Origin: Pseudomonadales bacterium
GTDB taxonomy: Bacteria; Pseudomonadota; Gammaproteobacteria; Pseudomonadales; Azotimanducaceae
Assembly (NCBI GenBank): GCA_028279305.1
Contig: JANQOA010000177.1
Location: 1 to 43,485, forward strand
Length of the DNA: 43,485 nucleotides
Direction of reading: 5' to 3'
Positions 1 through 8,570 of this stretch are shown here, piece by piece. The translations under genes and the position numbers were made by a program. Positions within the stretch are counted from its first letter, which is position 1; each line of letters opens with the position of its first letter. The notes beneath the pieces were generated by a model. That model made no database searches. It was given only the letters and a program-made list of their open reading frames with translations, and was not told the origin of the DNA.

Positions 1-912
1 ACCGTCAAAACAGCACACCACCTCGTCACAAACCCGGTACAGTTTCTGGAAGTGGGCTTCGCCCGTGGCCGTGCCAAGGGTGGCCACGGCATTGGCAAAG
101 CCGTGTTGCGCCAGCGCCACCACATCCATATAACCCTCAACAACAATCAGCTGATCTATTTTGCGCAGCGCCTTGCGCGCTTCATACAATCCGTACAGCT
201 CACTGCCCTTGTGAAACACCGGCGTTTCCGGCGAGTTCAGATACTTCGGCCCCTGCTCGCCGGACAACGTGCGGCCGCCGAAGCCGATCACCCGGCCGCG
301 GGTGTCCCTGATCGGAAATGTTACCCGGTCGCGGAACCGGTCGTAGATGCGGCCTTTATCACTCTTGATACACAAACCCGCTTCCAGCAGCTTGTTCTGG
401 TCCACCCCGGGCAGATTCTGCATCAGGTTCTGCCAGCCATCGGGGGCGTAACCGATGCCAAAATCCCGGGCAACTTCGCCGGACACACCGCGGCCTTTCA
501 GATAGGTGATGGCGGGTTCCGCCCGGCGCAAACTCTGCCGGTAATATTTTTCCGCACGGGCCAGCAGGTCGTAAAGGTCCGGGGCTACCTTGGGGCCTTC
601 GCGCCGCCCCTTTTCCCTGGGCACTTCCAGACCCTGCAGTTTCGCCAGTTCCTCAACCGCCTCAACAAAGTCCAGGCCGTCGTACTTCATGATAAAGGTC
701 AACGCCGTGCCGCTCTCCTGGCAGCCGAAGCAGTGAAAAAACTGTTTGTCCGGGCTGACCGAAAACGAGGGTGTTTTTTCATCATGGAAGGGACATAAAC
801 CGGAATAGTTTTTGCCGGTTTTGCGCAGTTTCACCCGCGCGTCGATCACGTCGACAATATCCACGCGGTCGAGCAGGTCATTGATAAATTGCTGGGGGAT
901 GCGGCCGGCCAT
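1..912 (-). CDS. dnaG: DNA primase DnaG, N-terminal part (cut by window edge)
   Basis: Primase that makes RNA primers for replication. Only the first 304 codons are inside the window; the gene continues to the left. The translation starts MAGRIPQQFINDLLDRVDIV and carries the CHC2 zinc finger (C40, H43, C61, C64 in CPFH and CFGC), then the catalytic core with the TOPRIM start VVEGYMDVV. The last visible residues are CCFDG, just before the conserved Asp of the TOPRIM FDGDxAG motif. The ATG at 912 is preceded by a weak AGG-type ribosome site. It lies downstream of yqeY and manC on the same strand, in the classical rpsU-dnaG-rpoD operon arrangement. The family assignment is secure. Confidence 0.97.
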   Translation of the reverse strand, partial: MAGRIPQQFINDLLDRVDIVDVIDARVKLRKTGKNYSGLCPFHDEKTPSFSVSPDKQFFHCFGCQESGTALTFIMKYDGLDFVEAVEELAKLQGLEVPREKGRREGPKVAPDLYDLLARAEKYYRQSLRRAEPAITYLKGRGVSGEVARDFGIGYAPDGWQNLMQNLPGVDQNKLLEAGLCIKSDKGRIYDRFRDRVTFPIRDTRGRVIGFGGRTLSGEQGPKYLNSPETPVFHKGSELYGLYEARKALRKIDQLIVVEGYMDVVALAQHGFANAVATLGTATGEAHFQKLYRVCDEVVCCFDG

Positions 913-938
913 ACACCTAGTCTACATCAAAGCCCGGC

Positions 939-959
939 GCGGCTGAGCTACTCAGCCGC
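939..959 (-). promoter_or_regulatory. Perfect stem-loop between manC and dnaG
   Basis: A 9-bp perfect inverted repeat (GCGGCTGAG / CTCAGCCGC) with a 3-base loop lies between the manC stop and the dnaG start. In the transcribed direction it is followed by a GC-rich spacer and a short CTTTG, not a real U-run, so it is not a good intrinsic terminator. An internal attenuator or RNA processing site ahead of dnaG is plausible, because E. coli controls dnaG output by a terminator and cleavage within this operon. Function is inferred only. Confidence 0.45.
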
Positions 960-963
960 CGAG

Positions 964-2370
964 TCAGCGTCCGTAAACGTCGTCGAACCGTTCGATATCG
1001 TCTTCACCGAGATACGGGCCCACCTGCACCTCGATCAGTTCCAGCGGCAGTTTGCCGGGGTTTTCCAGCCGGTGTTTCTCACCGCGGGGAATGTAGGTGC
1101 TTTCGTTCTCGCCCAGGGTAAATACCTCCCCGCCGCGGGTGACCCGGGCCGCGCCTTTTACCACAATCCAGTGTTCCGAGCGGTGATGGTGCAGTTGCAG
1201 ACTCAGGGAGGCTCCTGGGTTCACGCGGATGCATTTAACCTGATAACGGTTTCCTTCAGCGATACCTTCGTAACTGCCCCAGGGGCGGAACACCTCGCGG
1301 TGATAAAGATGTTCGCTGCGCGCGCCCGCCGCCAGCTGTTCAACAATGGTTTTAACATCCTGCACCCGGGATTGGTGGGCTACCAGCACTGCGTCCGTCG
1401 TGTCCACCACCACCAGATCATCAATGCCGATGGTGCCGATCAGACGTTTGCCGGCGTGCACATAGGAGTTGCGCGTATCCACCGCCACCACATCGCCGCA
1501 CAGCCGGTTGCCCTGCTCATCCCGGGGGGATTCATCGAGAATTGCCGCCCAGGAGCCGATATCACTCCAGCCGAAATCCACCGGCACCACTTCAGCTTTG
1601 TGGGTGTGCTCCATCACCGCATAGTCGATGGAATCCGCCGGTGAATCGACAAACGCCGCCCCGGGACGCAGAAAATCCATATCCTTCTGGGCCTCTTCCA
1701 TGGCCTGGCCGGTAAACCGCGCCATCTGCTCACTGTGAATGTGCAGTTCGTCCAGGTAGCTCCGCGCCCCCAGCACAAACATCCCGCTGTTCCACATATA
1801 GTTGCCCGCCGCAAGATACTCTTCGGCCAGGCCTTGGTCCGGCTTCTCGACAAACTTGCGCACTTTCTGCAGACCGCCGGCCGGATCCTCCACCTCCAGG
1901 TAACCGTAGCCGGTTTCAGCCCGGTCCGGCGTCACCCCGAAAGTGACCAGGCCGCCTTCCGCCGCCCCCACGCAGGCGCTTTTGACCGCCTCCGCGAACG
2001 CCGCTTCATCGCTGATCAGGTGGTCCGATGGCATCACCAGCAGTACCGCGTCCGCATCGCGGCGCACCGCATACCAGGCGGCCAGCGCAATCGCCGGCGC
2101 GCTGTTGCGGCCTTCCGGTTCGAGGATCAGCTGATCCCACTCTACGCCAATCTCACGGCATTGCTCCGCTACCAGAAAACGGTGTTCCTCGTTACACACC
2201 AGAATCGGCGCCCGCGCGGTTACCCGGCCGGCGCGCAGCAGGGTACTCTGCAGGAACGAACGGGGGCCCAGCAACTTATGAAACTGCTTGGGAAAATAGG
2301 TACGGGATACCGGCCACAGGCGGCTGCCGACGCCGCCGGCGAGGATCACCGGAATAACCTCAACAGTCAC
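964..2370 (-). CDS. manC: Mannose-1-phosphate guanylyltransferase / mannose-6-phosphate isomerase (bifunctional)
   Basis: Bifunctional AlgA/ManC/CpsB-type enzyme of GDP-mannose synthesis, cytoplasmic, feeding exopolysaccharide or O-antigen. The 468-aa length matches the family. The N-terminal nucleotidyltransferase has the signature LAGGVGSRLWPVSR followed by PKQF. The C-terminal cupin isomerase (from about residue 355) starts at FRPWGSYE and includes the metal-site region QLHHHRSEHW and the motif YIPRGEKHR. The start is GTG and overlaps the yqeY stop (GTGA), so the two are translationally coupled. Its place between yqeY and dnaG is unusual, because polysaccharide genes are not normal members of this operon and no other polysaccharide gene is nearby. 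The choice between manC and algA as a name is arbitrary. Confidence 0.95.
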   Translation of the reverse strand: MTVEVIPVILAGGVGSRLWPVSRTYFPKQFHKLLGPRSFLQSTLLRAGRVTARAPILVCNEEHRFLVAEQCREIGVEWDQLILEPEGRNSAPAIALAAWYAVRRDADAVLLVMPSDHLISDEAAFAEAVKSACVGAAEGGLVTFGVTPDRAETGYGYLEVEDPAGGLQKVRKFVEKPDQGLAEEYLAAGNYMWNSGMFVLGARSYLDELHIHSEQMARFTGQAMEEAQKDMDFLRPGAAFVDSPADSIDYAVMEHTHKAEVVPVDFGWSDIGSWAAILDESPRDEQGNRLCGDVVAVDTRNSYVHAGKRLIGTIGIDDLVVVDTTDAVLVAHQSRVQDVKTIVEQLAAGARSEHLYHREVFRPWGSYEGIAEGNRYQVKCIRVNPGASLSLQLHHHRSEHWIVVKGAARVTRGGEVFTLGENESTYIPRGEKHRLENPGKLPLELIEVQVGPYLGEDDIERFDDVYGR

Positions 2371-2813
2371 GCCAGTTTCGCCTTAACCGCACAGCTGGCT
2401 TTAGCCATGTCCACCTGGCCGCCGGCCGCCGCTTTCACCGCGGCCATGACTTTGCCCATGTCCTGCATACCCTGGGCACCCACCGCTTCGATACACTGGT
2501 CGACCAGCTCCGCCAGCGCACTTTCGTCCAGCTGCGCGGGCAGAAACTCTTCGATGACACCTATTTCAAACGCTTCCTGATCCGCCAGGTCATGCCGTTT
2601 TGCATCGCGGAACTGGGTCAGCGCATCTTTGCGCTGCTTAACCATTTTGGTCAGCACATTCAACACGTCCTCATCCGACAGCTCCCGGCGTTCGTCAACT
2701 TCCAGCCGCTTGATCTCAGCGTTGACCAGCCGCAACATCGCCACGCGCTCTTTGTCCCGCGCTTTCATAGCGGTTCTGGTCTGTGCGGCAATTGTTTCTT
2801 TGAGGTTAGACAT
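2367..2813 (-). CDS. yqeY: GatB/YqeY domain protein
   Basis: Small (148 aa) YqeY family protein, related to the tail domain of the GatB amidotransferase subunit. Its exact cellular role is not established; a link to tRNA-dependent amidation or tRNA binding is inferred from the domain. Typical family features are MSNLKETIAAQTRTAMKARD at the start, then RxxMLRLVNAEIKRLEVDERREL and the C-terminal MGKVMAAVKA. The ATG at 2813 was chosen over an upstream in-frame TTG because it gives the normal family N-terminus. It lies 132 bp after rpsU and overlaps the GTG of manC by four bases. Confidence 0.93.
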   Translation of the reverse strand: MSNLKETIAAQTRTAMKARDKERVAMLRLVNAEIKRLEVDERRELSDEDVLNVLTKMVKQRKDALTQFRDAKRHDLADQEAFEIGVIEEFLPAQLDESALAELVDQCIEAVGAQGMQDMGKVMAAVKAAAGGQVDMAKASCAVKAKLA

Positions 2814-2880
2814 GCATGTACCTGACAACCGGATTAACCGCCAAGCATAGAGAATTTGCGCTGACGTGGGAACTGAAAGG

Positions 2881-2896
2881 AAAACAGCGCCGGCTG
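2881..2896 (-). terminator. Weak intrinsic terminator-like hairpin between rpsU and yqeY
   Basis: On the minus strand a short stem CAGC/GCTG with a 4-base loop is followed directly by TTTTCC. The stem is only 4 bp, so termination would be partial. A partial terminator after rpsU would fit the need for much more S21 than primase, as known for the E. coli operon. Confidence 0.3.
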
Positions 2897-2944
2897 AGGA
2901 TGCCGGGCTGAGCGGCGCGGCGCGGGCGCCGCGGGTTGAGCAGG

Positions 2945-3160
2945 CTAGTAGGCGCGTTCGTACTTGCGCGCTTCGCGCTGCAGCTTCTTCATATGCCGCT
3001 TGACCGCTGCCGCCGCCTTGCGCTTGCGCACCGCGGTTGGCTTCTCGTAGAACTCACGCCGCCGAACCTCGGACAAGACACCTGCTTTTTCGCAGGAGCG
3101 CTTGAAGCGGCGCAAGGCCACATCGAAGGGTTCGTTTTCTCTGACTTTTACGTGCGGCAT
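2945..3160 (-). CDS. rpsU: 30S ribosomal protein S21
   Basis: Small-subunit ribosomal protein S21 (71 aa, normal length), needed for initiation on natural mRNAs. The sequence begins [20 protein letters not shown] and continues with the S21 signature [20 protein letters not shown] and a basic tail. It is first in the operon rpsU-yqeY-manC-dnaG and is divergent from tsaD, the usual arrangement in Pseudomonas relatives. A good sigma-70 promoter sits just upstream. Confidence 0.98.
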   Translation of the reverse strand: MPHVKVRENEPFDVALRRFKRSCEKAGVLSEVRRREFYEKPTAVRKRKAAAAVKRHMKKLQREARKYERAY

Positions 3161-3189
3161 TTTGGCCTTGAGTTCAACAAAGGGCGCGC

Positions 3190-3218
3190 ATTCTACACTT
3201 AGACCTGTTTGCCATCAA
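3190..3218 (-). promoter_or_regulatory. Sigma-70 promoter of rpsU operon
   Basis: On the minus strand TTGATG (3213-3218) and TAGAAT (3190-3195) are separated by exactly 17 bases. The -10 box matches 5 of 6 consensus bases. Transcription would start near 3183, about 23 bases before the rpsU ATG. The -35 box lies within the short divergent region shared with tsaD. Confidence 0.7.
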
Positions 3219-3249
3219 CCTGTACCATGCGGGCTTTTGCGGCGGCACC

Positions 3250-4275
3250 ATGATAGTTCTGGGCATCGAAACATCCTGCGACGAGACCGGCCTGGCGGTC
3301 TATGACAGCAACGCCGGGTTACGCGCGGAAGCCCTGTACAGCCAGGTGGAACTGCATGCGGATTACGGCGGTGTGGTGCCGGAACTCGCTTCCCGCGACC
3401 ACATCCGCAAGATCCTGCCGCTGACCCGGGAGGTGCTGAAGCAGGCCGGCATAAGCCCTGCGCAATTGGACGGGGTGGCCTACACCAGCGGGCCGGGACT
3501 GATGGGCGCGCTGCTGGTGGGCGCCGCGTTCGGCCGCACTCTGGCCTGGGCGCTGCAAAAACCCGGCGTTGAAGTACATCACATGGAAGCTCACCTGCTG
3601 GCGCCGATGCTGGACGCCGCGCAGCAGCCGCCGCTGCCGTTTCTGGCCCTGCTGGTGTCCGGCGGCCACACGCAACTGTTCAGGGTGGATGATCTGGGGG
3701 TATACACTCTGCTGGGAGAGTCCGTAGACGACGCCGCGGGTGAGGCTTTCGACAAAACCGCCAAGATGCTGGGACTGGGATATCCCGGCGGTCCCGCGGT
3801 GGCGGCCTCTGCCGCCGCCGGCAGCGCCGGACGCTTCCGCTTCCCCCGCCCCATGACCGACCGGCCTGGGCTTGATTTCAGTTTTTCCGGGCTCAAAACC
3901 TACACCCTGAACACTGTCACCAGACATACTCCGCTGCAGCCCCAGGATGTGGCGGATATCTGCCTGGCCTTTGAAGAAGCGGTGGTGGACACCCTGTTCA
4001 TAAAGTGCCGCCGGGCGGTGCAGGAAACCGGCATCAAACATCTGGTGATGGCCGGCGGCGTCAGCGCCAACCGCAAGTTGCGGCAGCAACTGGCTGAGCA
4101 GCTGGATGCCCGGGTGTACTACGCCCCCAACCACCTCTGTACCGACAACGGTGCCATGATTGCCTACGCCGGCGCCCTGCGCCTGGCGGCTGGACAACAT
4201 GCGCCGTTAGCCATCAACACCCGGCCGCGCTGGCCGATGATGGAATTACCCCCGCTGCAACAGACCGCACCATGA
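3250..4275 (+). CDS. tsaD: tRNA N6-adenosine threonylcarbamoyltransferase TsaD
   Basis: Catalytic subunit that transfers the threonylcarbamoyl group to A37 of ANN-decoding tRNAs (t6A synthesis), working with TsaB/TsaE in the cytoplasm. The 341 aa match the family length. The start [19 protein letters not shown] is the hallmark N-terminus, and the metal-binding HMEAH (H111, H115) and GGHTQLF motifs are present. It is divergent from rpsU. In Pseudomonas the next genes are plsY and folB; here folB follows directly after 22 bp and plsY is missing from the position. Confidence 0.98.
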   Translation: MIVLGIETSCDETGLAVYDSNAGLRAEALYSQVELHADYGGVVPELASRDHIRKILPLTREVLKQAGISPAQLDGVAYTSGPGLMGALLVGAAFGRTLAWALQKPGVEVHHMEAHLLAPMLDAAQQPPLPFLALLVSGGHTQLFRVDDLGVYTLLGESVDDAAGEAFDKTAKMLGLGYPGGPAVAASAAAGSAGRFRFPRPMTDRPGLDFSFSGLKTYTLNTVTRHTPLQPQDVADICLAFEEAVVDTLFIKCRRAVQETGIKHLVMAGGVSANRKLRQQLAEQLDARVYYAPNHLCTDNGAMIAYAGALRLAAGQHAPLAINTRPRWPMMELPPLQQTAP

Positions 4276-4297
4276 AGTTAAGCCCAGGCCAGATCCC

Positions 4298-4669
4298 ATG
4301 AGTACGCAGGCCGGCAGCAGCGATGTGATCTATCTGCGCAAGCTGGCGGTGGAAGCCATCCTCGGCGTGCTGCCGGAGGAGCGCAGCACCCCGCAAACGG
4401 TCATCTTTGATATTGAACTGCGGACCAACATACGGCCGGCGGCGGCATCCAAGGAACTCAGCGATACCGTTGACTATGCAGCGGTTGCCGCCCGGGTCTC
4501 GGCAATGACCATAGATGGCCGCTATCTGTTGATTGAAAGCCTGGCGGAAGACGTCGCCGCCATGCTGCTTAAGCAGCCGGGGGTTGCCGGTGTGCGTGTG
4601 GCTATTGCCAAACCCGCAGCCGTGGCCAACGCGGACGCTGCGGGTATATCGATTTACCGCCAGCGTTAG
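4298..4669 (+). CDS. folB: Dihydroneopterin aldolase
   Basis: Folate pathway enzyme that converts dihydroneopterin to 6-hydroxymethyl-dihydropterin and glycolaldehyde. The 123-aa length and the motifs [30 protein letters not shown] and the C-terminal [17 protein letters not shown] are typical of FolB. It is 22 bp after tsaD and probably co-transcribed. Its stop codon overlaps the stop of the converging cca by four bases, so no terminator fits between them. The usual neighbour folK is not present here. Confidence 0.95.
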   Translation: MSTQAGSSDVIYLRKLAVEAILGVLPEERSTPQTVIFDIELRTNIRPAAASKELSDTVDYAAVAARVSAMTIDGRYLLIESLAEDVAAMLLKQPGVAGVRVAIAKPAAVANADAAGISIYRQR

Positions 4670-5718
4670 AGCTGTTGCCGCAGCCAGCCGATCCGTGCCT
4701 GCCGCAGGGCGCGGCCGTAAGCCGGGCCTTGCAGCGGCGGCTGCCGGTTAACAGCGACCCGCCGCAGTCCCTCCGCTATTGTCAGCAGATCATCAAACGC
4801 CACGCCGTTTAACAACGCAACCAGGCGGCATAAGCGGCGCAGGCGGGTCATGTCGTGGACAACTTTCATTTCCACCAGCACATCGCAAAGCTGCGCGGCC
4901 GGCAACCGCCGCCAGCCCGCCAGCAGGCTGCCGAACTTATGGAAATCCTCCGCCTGCAGCACCACTGCCTTGGGCGCTTTGAGCCGGCGCGACAACCGCT
5001 GCAGTTCGCCGGGGTCCAGCGGCAGCAGCGCAAATCGCTCGCCGGCGTTGAGGGGCAGCGCGGGAAAAGTCACCGCTTTATGCTGCAGTTCCACCAACCA
5101 GGGTTCAAGTCCGCCGCAGGCGCCCAGCACGCTGAAGTAAACTTCCGCGTTATTGACGGCCAGGGCTTTTTCCAGCTCCGCCCAAACCCGTTCCGCTGAC
5201 AGCGCAGACAGCTCGCCGGAGCGGCTCAGTTCCCCCATCAACGTCAGGGTCTCCGGCGCCACCTGAAAGCCGCTGAGCTGGGCGGCAAAGCGCGCCACCC
5301 GGAAGACCCGCAACGGATCTTCAACAAATGCGGCGGAGACATGGCGCAGCACGCCGGCGCGCAAATCCCGTTCGCCCTGGTACGGATCTATCAGCTTTCC
5401 GCGCCGGTCCCTGGCAATGGCATTTATGGTCAGATCGCGCCGCCGCAGATCTTCCTCCAGCGTAACGTCAGCATTGGCGTCCACAACAAACCCTTTGTGG
5501 CCGGAACCGCGCTTACGCTCGGTTCGCGCCAGCGCGTACTCTTCTTTAGTCTCGGGGTGTAAAAATACCGGGAAATCCCGTCCGACCTGGATGAAACCCA
5601 GCGCCGTCATCTGCTCCGGGGTGCTGCCGACTACTACCCAGTCCCGGTCCTGCACCGGCGCGCCCAGCAACTCATCGCGTACCGCGCCGCCAACCAGATA
5701 ACATTCCAGGCTTTCCAT
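4666..5718 (-). CDS. cca: CCA tRNA nucleotidyltransferase without HD domain
   Basis: Adds or repairs the 3'-CCA end of tRNA. The 350-aa protein opens with the class II head [13 protein letters not shown], the catalytic [10 protein letters not shown] and the [14 protein letters not shown] loop, then the [21 protein letters not shown] and [11 protein letters not shown] neck motifs. Enterobacterial and Pseudomonas relatives are about 410 aa and carry an HD phosphohydrolase domain after this point. Here the segment goes straight from RFALL to [17 protein letters not shown], so the HD residues appear deleted while the flanking parts remain. The gene starts 22 bp after spoVR ends and may be read from the prkA operon. 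Confidence 0.95.
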   Translation of the reverse strand: MESLECYLVGGAVRDELLGAPVQDRDWVVVGSTPEQMTALGFIQVGRDFPVFLHPETKEEYALARTERKRGSGHKGFVVDANADVTLEEDLRRRDLTINAIARDRRGKLIDPYQGERDLRAGVLRHVSAAFVEDPLRVFRVARFAAQLSGFQVAPETLTLMGELSRSGELSALSAERVWAELEKALAVNNAEVYFSVLGACGGLEPWLVELQHKAVTFPALPLNAGERFALLPLDPGELQRLSRRLKAPKAVVLQAEDFHKFGSLLAGWRRLPAAQLCDVLVEMKVVHDMTRLRRLCRLVALLNGVAFDDLLTIAEGLRRVAVNRQPPLQGPAYGRALRQARIGWLRQQL

Positions 5719-5740
5719 AACCTGGCTAGCTTAGGCACGC

Positions 5741-7273
5741 TCAGGAGGATTTGCCAGAGTCAGCCGCCGCTGTTGAGGAGGGCACGCTGAAACTGGCTGT
5801 GGTTTCACCTTCCCACATGGAGTCGAGTTTGACCGGGAACTTCCATAACCGGTACACATGTTTCATAACGTCGGGGGTGGTTTTGGCCATGGGCCGGCGT
5901 GAAAACTGATTGTGCTGCAACTGCAGGCTGCGGTCGCCGCGCAGGTCCACGCTCACCACCTGAATGTTCGGTTCCTTGTCACCCATATTGTACTGGCTGG
6001 ATAACAACTCCCGCACTTCCTTATAACCCTGCTGGTCGTGGATCGCGCTGACTTCGATGGTCTCTTCACTGTCGTCGTCCACCACCCCGAACAGCTTCAG
6101 GTCCCGCATCACCTTGGGTGACAGGAATTGCAGCACAAAACTCTCGTCTTTAAAGTCACGCATGGCCATGGGCAGCACTTCCAGCCAGTTGGCCCCGGCA
6201 AAGTCCGGAAACCATTGACGGTCTTCATCCGTGGGGTTTTCGCAGACCCGGCGCAGGTCCGAATAGATGGCAAAACCCAGGGCGTAGGGGTTGATGCCGT
6301 TATAGGCCGGGTGATCAAACGGCAGTTGCGTTAACACCGAGGTATGGGAGGTGAGAAATTCCATCATAAAGCCGTCGGTCACCAGTCCGCGGTTATAAAG
6401 CTCCTGCAGCAGCGTATAGTGCCAGAAGCTTGCCCAGCCCTCGTTCATCACCTGGGTCTGGCGCTGGGGATAAAAATACTGGCCTATCTTGCGTACGATG
6501 CGCACAATTTCGCGCTGCCAGGGCTCCAGCAGGGGCGCGTTCTTTTCGATGAAATAGAGCAGGTTTTCCTCCGGCTCGCGGGGAAACTTGTCTTCTTCCT
6601 CGGTTTCCTCCTGCTGTACCTTGGGCAGGGTCCGCCACAGGTCGTTGAGGTTGCGCTGCACGTATTCTTCACGCTCGCGCTGCAGACGCTTTTCTTCTTC
6701 CGCGCTGATGGGGTACGGGCGTTTGTAGCGGTCAACACCGTAGTTCATCAACGCATGGCAGGAATCCAGCGTTTTCTCAACCTCATGCACGCCGTACATT
6801 TCCTCACAGCGGGCGATGTACTGTTTGGCAAACACCAGATAATCGATAATGGAACCGGCATCCGTCCAGGTGCGGAACAGATAATTCCCCTTAAAGAAAG
6901 AGTTATGACCGTAACAGGCATGGGCAATCACCAGCGCCTGCATGGTCATGGTGTTCTCTTCCATCAGGTAGGCGATGCATGGGTCCGAGTTAATGACAAT
7001 TTCGTAAGCCAGGCCCATGTGGCCGCGCTGATAACCCTGTTCAGCCTCTACAAAGTGTTTGCCGAAAGACCAGTGGTTGTAACCGATGGGCATGCCGATG
7101 GAAGCATAAGCGTCCAGCATCTGCTCGGAACGGATGATCTCTATCTGGTTTGCATAGGTGTCCAGGCCAAATTCTTCAGCAATTTCACCAATTGCCTGAT
7201 CGTACTTGTCGATCAGCTCAAAGGTCCATTCACTGCCCGTGGAAATAGGTGTCTGTTTCTGTTGAGCTTGCAT
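5741..7273 (-). CDS. ycgB: SpoVR family protein (YcgB-like)
   Basis: Large conserved protein of unknown biochemical function, third gene of the prkA-yeaH-spoVR unit. The 510-aa length equals that of E. coli YcgB. Recognisable family stretches include the N-terminal EWTFELIDKYDQAI, HWSFGKHF, NSDPCIAYLMEEN, HACYGHNSFFKGN and QVMNEGWASFWHY. His- and Glu-rich segments such as HACYGHNSF look like metal-site candidates, but that is inference. It begins 2 bp after the yeaH stop. In E. coli the homologues respond to stationary phase and nitrogen stress. Confidence 0.96.
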   Translation of the reverse strand: MQAQQKQTPISTGSEWTFELIDKYDQAIGEIAEEFGLDTYANQIEIIRSEQMLDAYASIGMPIGYNHWSFGKHFVEAEQGYQRGHMGLAYEIVINSDPCIAYLMEENTMTMQALVIAHACYGHNSFFKGNYLFRTWTDAGSIIDYLVFAKQYIARCEEMYGVHEVEKTLDSCHALMNYGVDRYKRPYPISAEEEKRLQREREEYVQRNLNDLWRTLPKVQQEETEEEDKFPREPEENLLYFIEKNAPLLEPWQREIVRIVRKIGQYFYPQRQTQVMNEGWASFWHYTLLQELYNRGLVTDGFMMEFLTSHTSVLTQLPFDHPAYNGINPYALGFAIYSDLRRVCENPTDEDRQWFPDFAGANWLEVLPMAMRDFKDESFVLQFLSPKVMRDLKLFGVVDDDSEETIEVSAIHDQQGYKEVRELLSSQYNMGDKEPNIQVVSVDLRGDRSLQLQHNQFSRRPMAKTTPDVMKHVYRLWKFPVKLDSMWEGETTASFSVPSSTAAADSGKSS

Positions 7274-7275
7274 AT

Positions 7276-8544
7276 CTACGCCGCCAACCGTTTGTGGAAC
7301 AGTTGCCTGAATACCGGGAAAATGTCACCAACGGCGCGAATATGCTGCTGGGCAAACACCCCCGGGAAAGATTCTTCGAGCTTCGCATATTCCTGCCACA
7401 GCGCCTGGTGTGAGCGCTGGGTGATCTCCACATAAGAGAAATGCTGCACGTTGGGCAGGATGTTCTCCGTGAGGATCTTGCCGCACAGCGGCGAATCGTC
7501 ATTCCAGTTATCACCGTCGGAGGCCTGGGCGCCGTAAATATTCCACTGGTCCGCTGAATATCGCTCTTCCATGATGTCCCGCATCATTTTCAGGGCGCTG
7601 GAGACCACCGTGCCGCCGGTTTCGCGGGAGTAGAAAAATTCCTGCTCGTCCACTTCCTTGGCCACCGTGTGATGGCGGATAAACACAATCTCCGTGCGTT
7701 CGTAGTGACGCTTCAAAAACAGGTACAGCAACAGGTAGAAGCGCTTCGCCATGTCTTTTATGGACTGATCCATGGAACCGGACACGTCCATCAGGCAGAA
7801 CATCACCGCCTGGGAGGTGGGCACCGGCTTCTGTACATGCAGGTTGTAGCGCAGGTCGTTGTCGTCCAGGAACGCCACCCGGCGGATGCGTTTCTCCAGC
7901 TCTTCAAGCTGCCGCCCGATGCGCCGCAGCGTGAGCTCATCGCCGGAATGCTGGGCCGCCAGCAAGGCTTCGCGCAGCGCCGCGCGCTCGCGCTTGCGCC
8001 GCGAATTCAACGCCACATGGCGCATTTTCGAGGCGCGCATGGTGCGCGGGATGGAAATTTTCGCCGGCACCCCATCGTTGGTAAAACCGGCATGTTCGTA
8101 CTTGAAGCTGTTGGTGCCTTTCAGGTGCCGCTTGGTGAGGTTGGGCAGTTCCAGATCCTCAAACAGCACCTCCATAAACTCATCGGACGTCAGTTGGAAG
8201 ACAAAGTCATCGTCACCTTCACCCTGGTTGCTGGCTTCACCTTCGCCGGAACCGCCGCCCTGGCCGCCGGGAGGGCGCGGCACCCGGTCACCGGCCACAA
8301 ACTCGCGGTTGCCCGGATGCACGATCGTCCGCTTGCCGCCGCTGCCGTGGCTGAACACCGGTTCGGACACGTCCGGCGCGGGAATGTTCACATCCTCGCC
8401 GCGTTCCATGTCCGTAATGCTGCGCTCATCCACCGCCTGTTCCACGGCTTTTTTGATGTGCCGTTTGTAGCGGTCCATAAAGCGCCGCCGGTTCACCATA
8501 TTTTTGTTTTTGGCGTTGGCGCGTCGATCAATCAGATATGACAT
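7276..8544 (-). CDS. yeaH: YeaH/YhbH family protein (DUF444) with vWA-like site
   Basis: Second gene of the prkA operon, 422 aa (E. coli YeaH is of similar size). It begins [27 protein letters not shown] and has a charged, Gly-rich linker near residues 80-105. The C-terminal half holds a von Willebrand A-type metal-site motif in [11 protein letters not shown] (DxSxS) and later SSALKMM. The family always travels with PrkA and SpoVR; it is presumed to act with the kinase, mechanism unknown. The start at 8544 has a good AAGGTGA ribosome site. It lies 26 bp after prkA. Confidence 0.95.
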   Translation of the reverse strand: MSYLIDRRANAKNKNMVNRRRFMDRYKRHIKKAVEQAVDERSITDMERGEDVNIPAPDVSEPVFSHGSGGKRTIVHPGNREFVAGDRVPRPPGGQGGGSGEGEASNQGEGDDDFVFQLTSDEFMEVLFEDLELPNLTKRHLKGTNSFKYEHAGFTNDGVPAKISIPRTMRASKMRHVALNSRRKRERAALREALLAAQHSGDELTLRRIGRQLEELEKRIRRVAFLDDNDLRYNLHVQKPVPTSQAVMFCLMDVSGSMDQSIKDMAKRFYLLLYLFLKRHYERTEIVFIRHHTVAKEVDEQEFFYSRETGGTVVSSALKMMRDIMEERYSADQWNIYGAQASDGDNWNDDSPLCGKILTENILPNVQHFSYVEITQRSHQALWQEYAKLEESFPGVFAQQHIRAVGDIFPVFRQLFHKRLAA

Positions 8545-8570
8545 GGGTCACCTTGCCGGTTGGATGCGGG

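Noticed and set aside
52..798. Open frame of about 250 codons on the plus strand at the left edge
   Set aside because: It is antisense to dnaG, whose protein is clearly recognisable; the plus frame has no family resemblance.
6344..7435. 363-codon plus-strand frame over spoVR
   Set aside because: Antisense shadow; it crosses the spoVR-yeaH boundary and shows no known motif.
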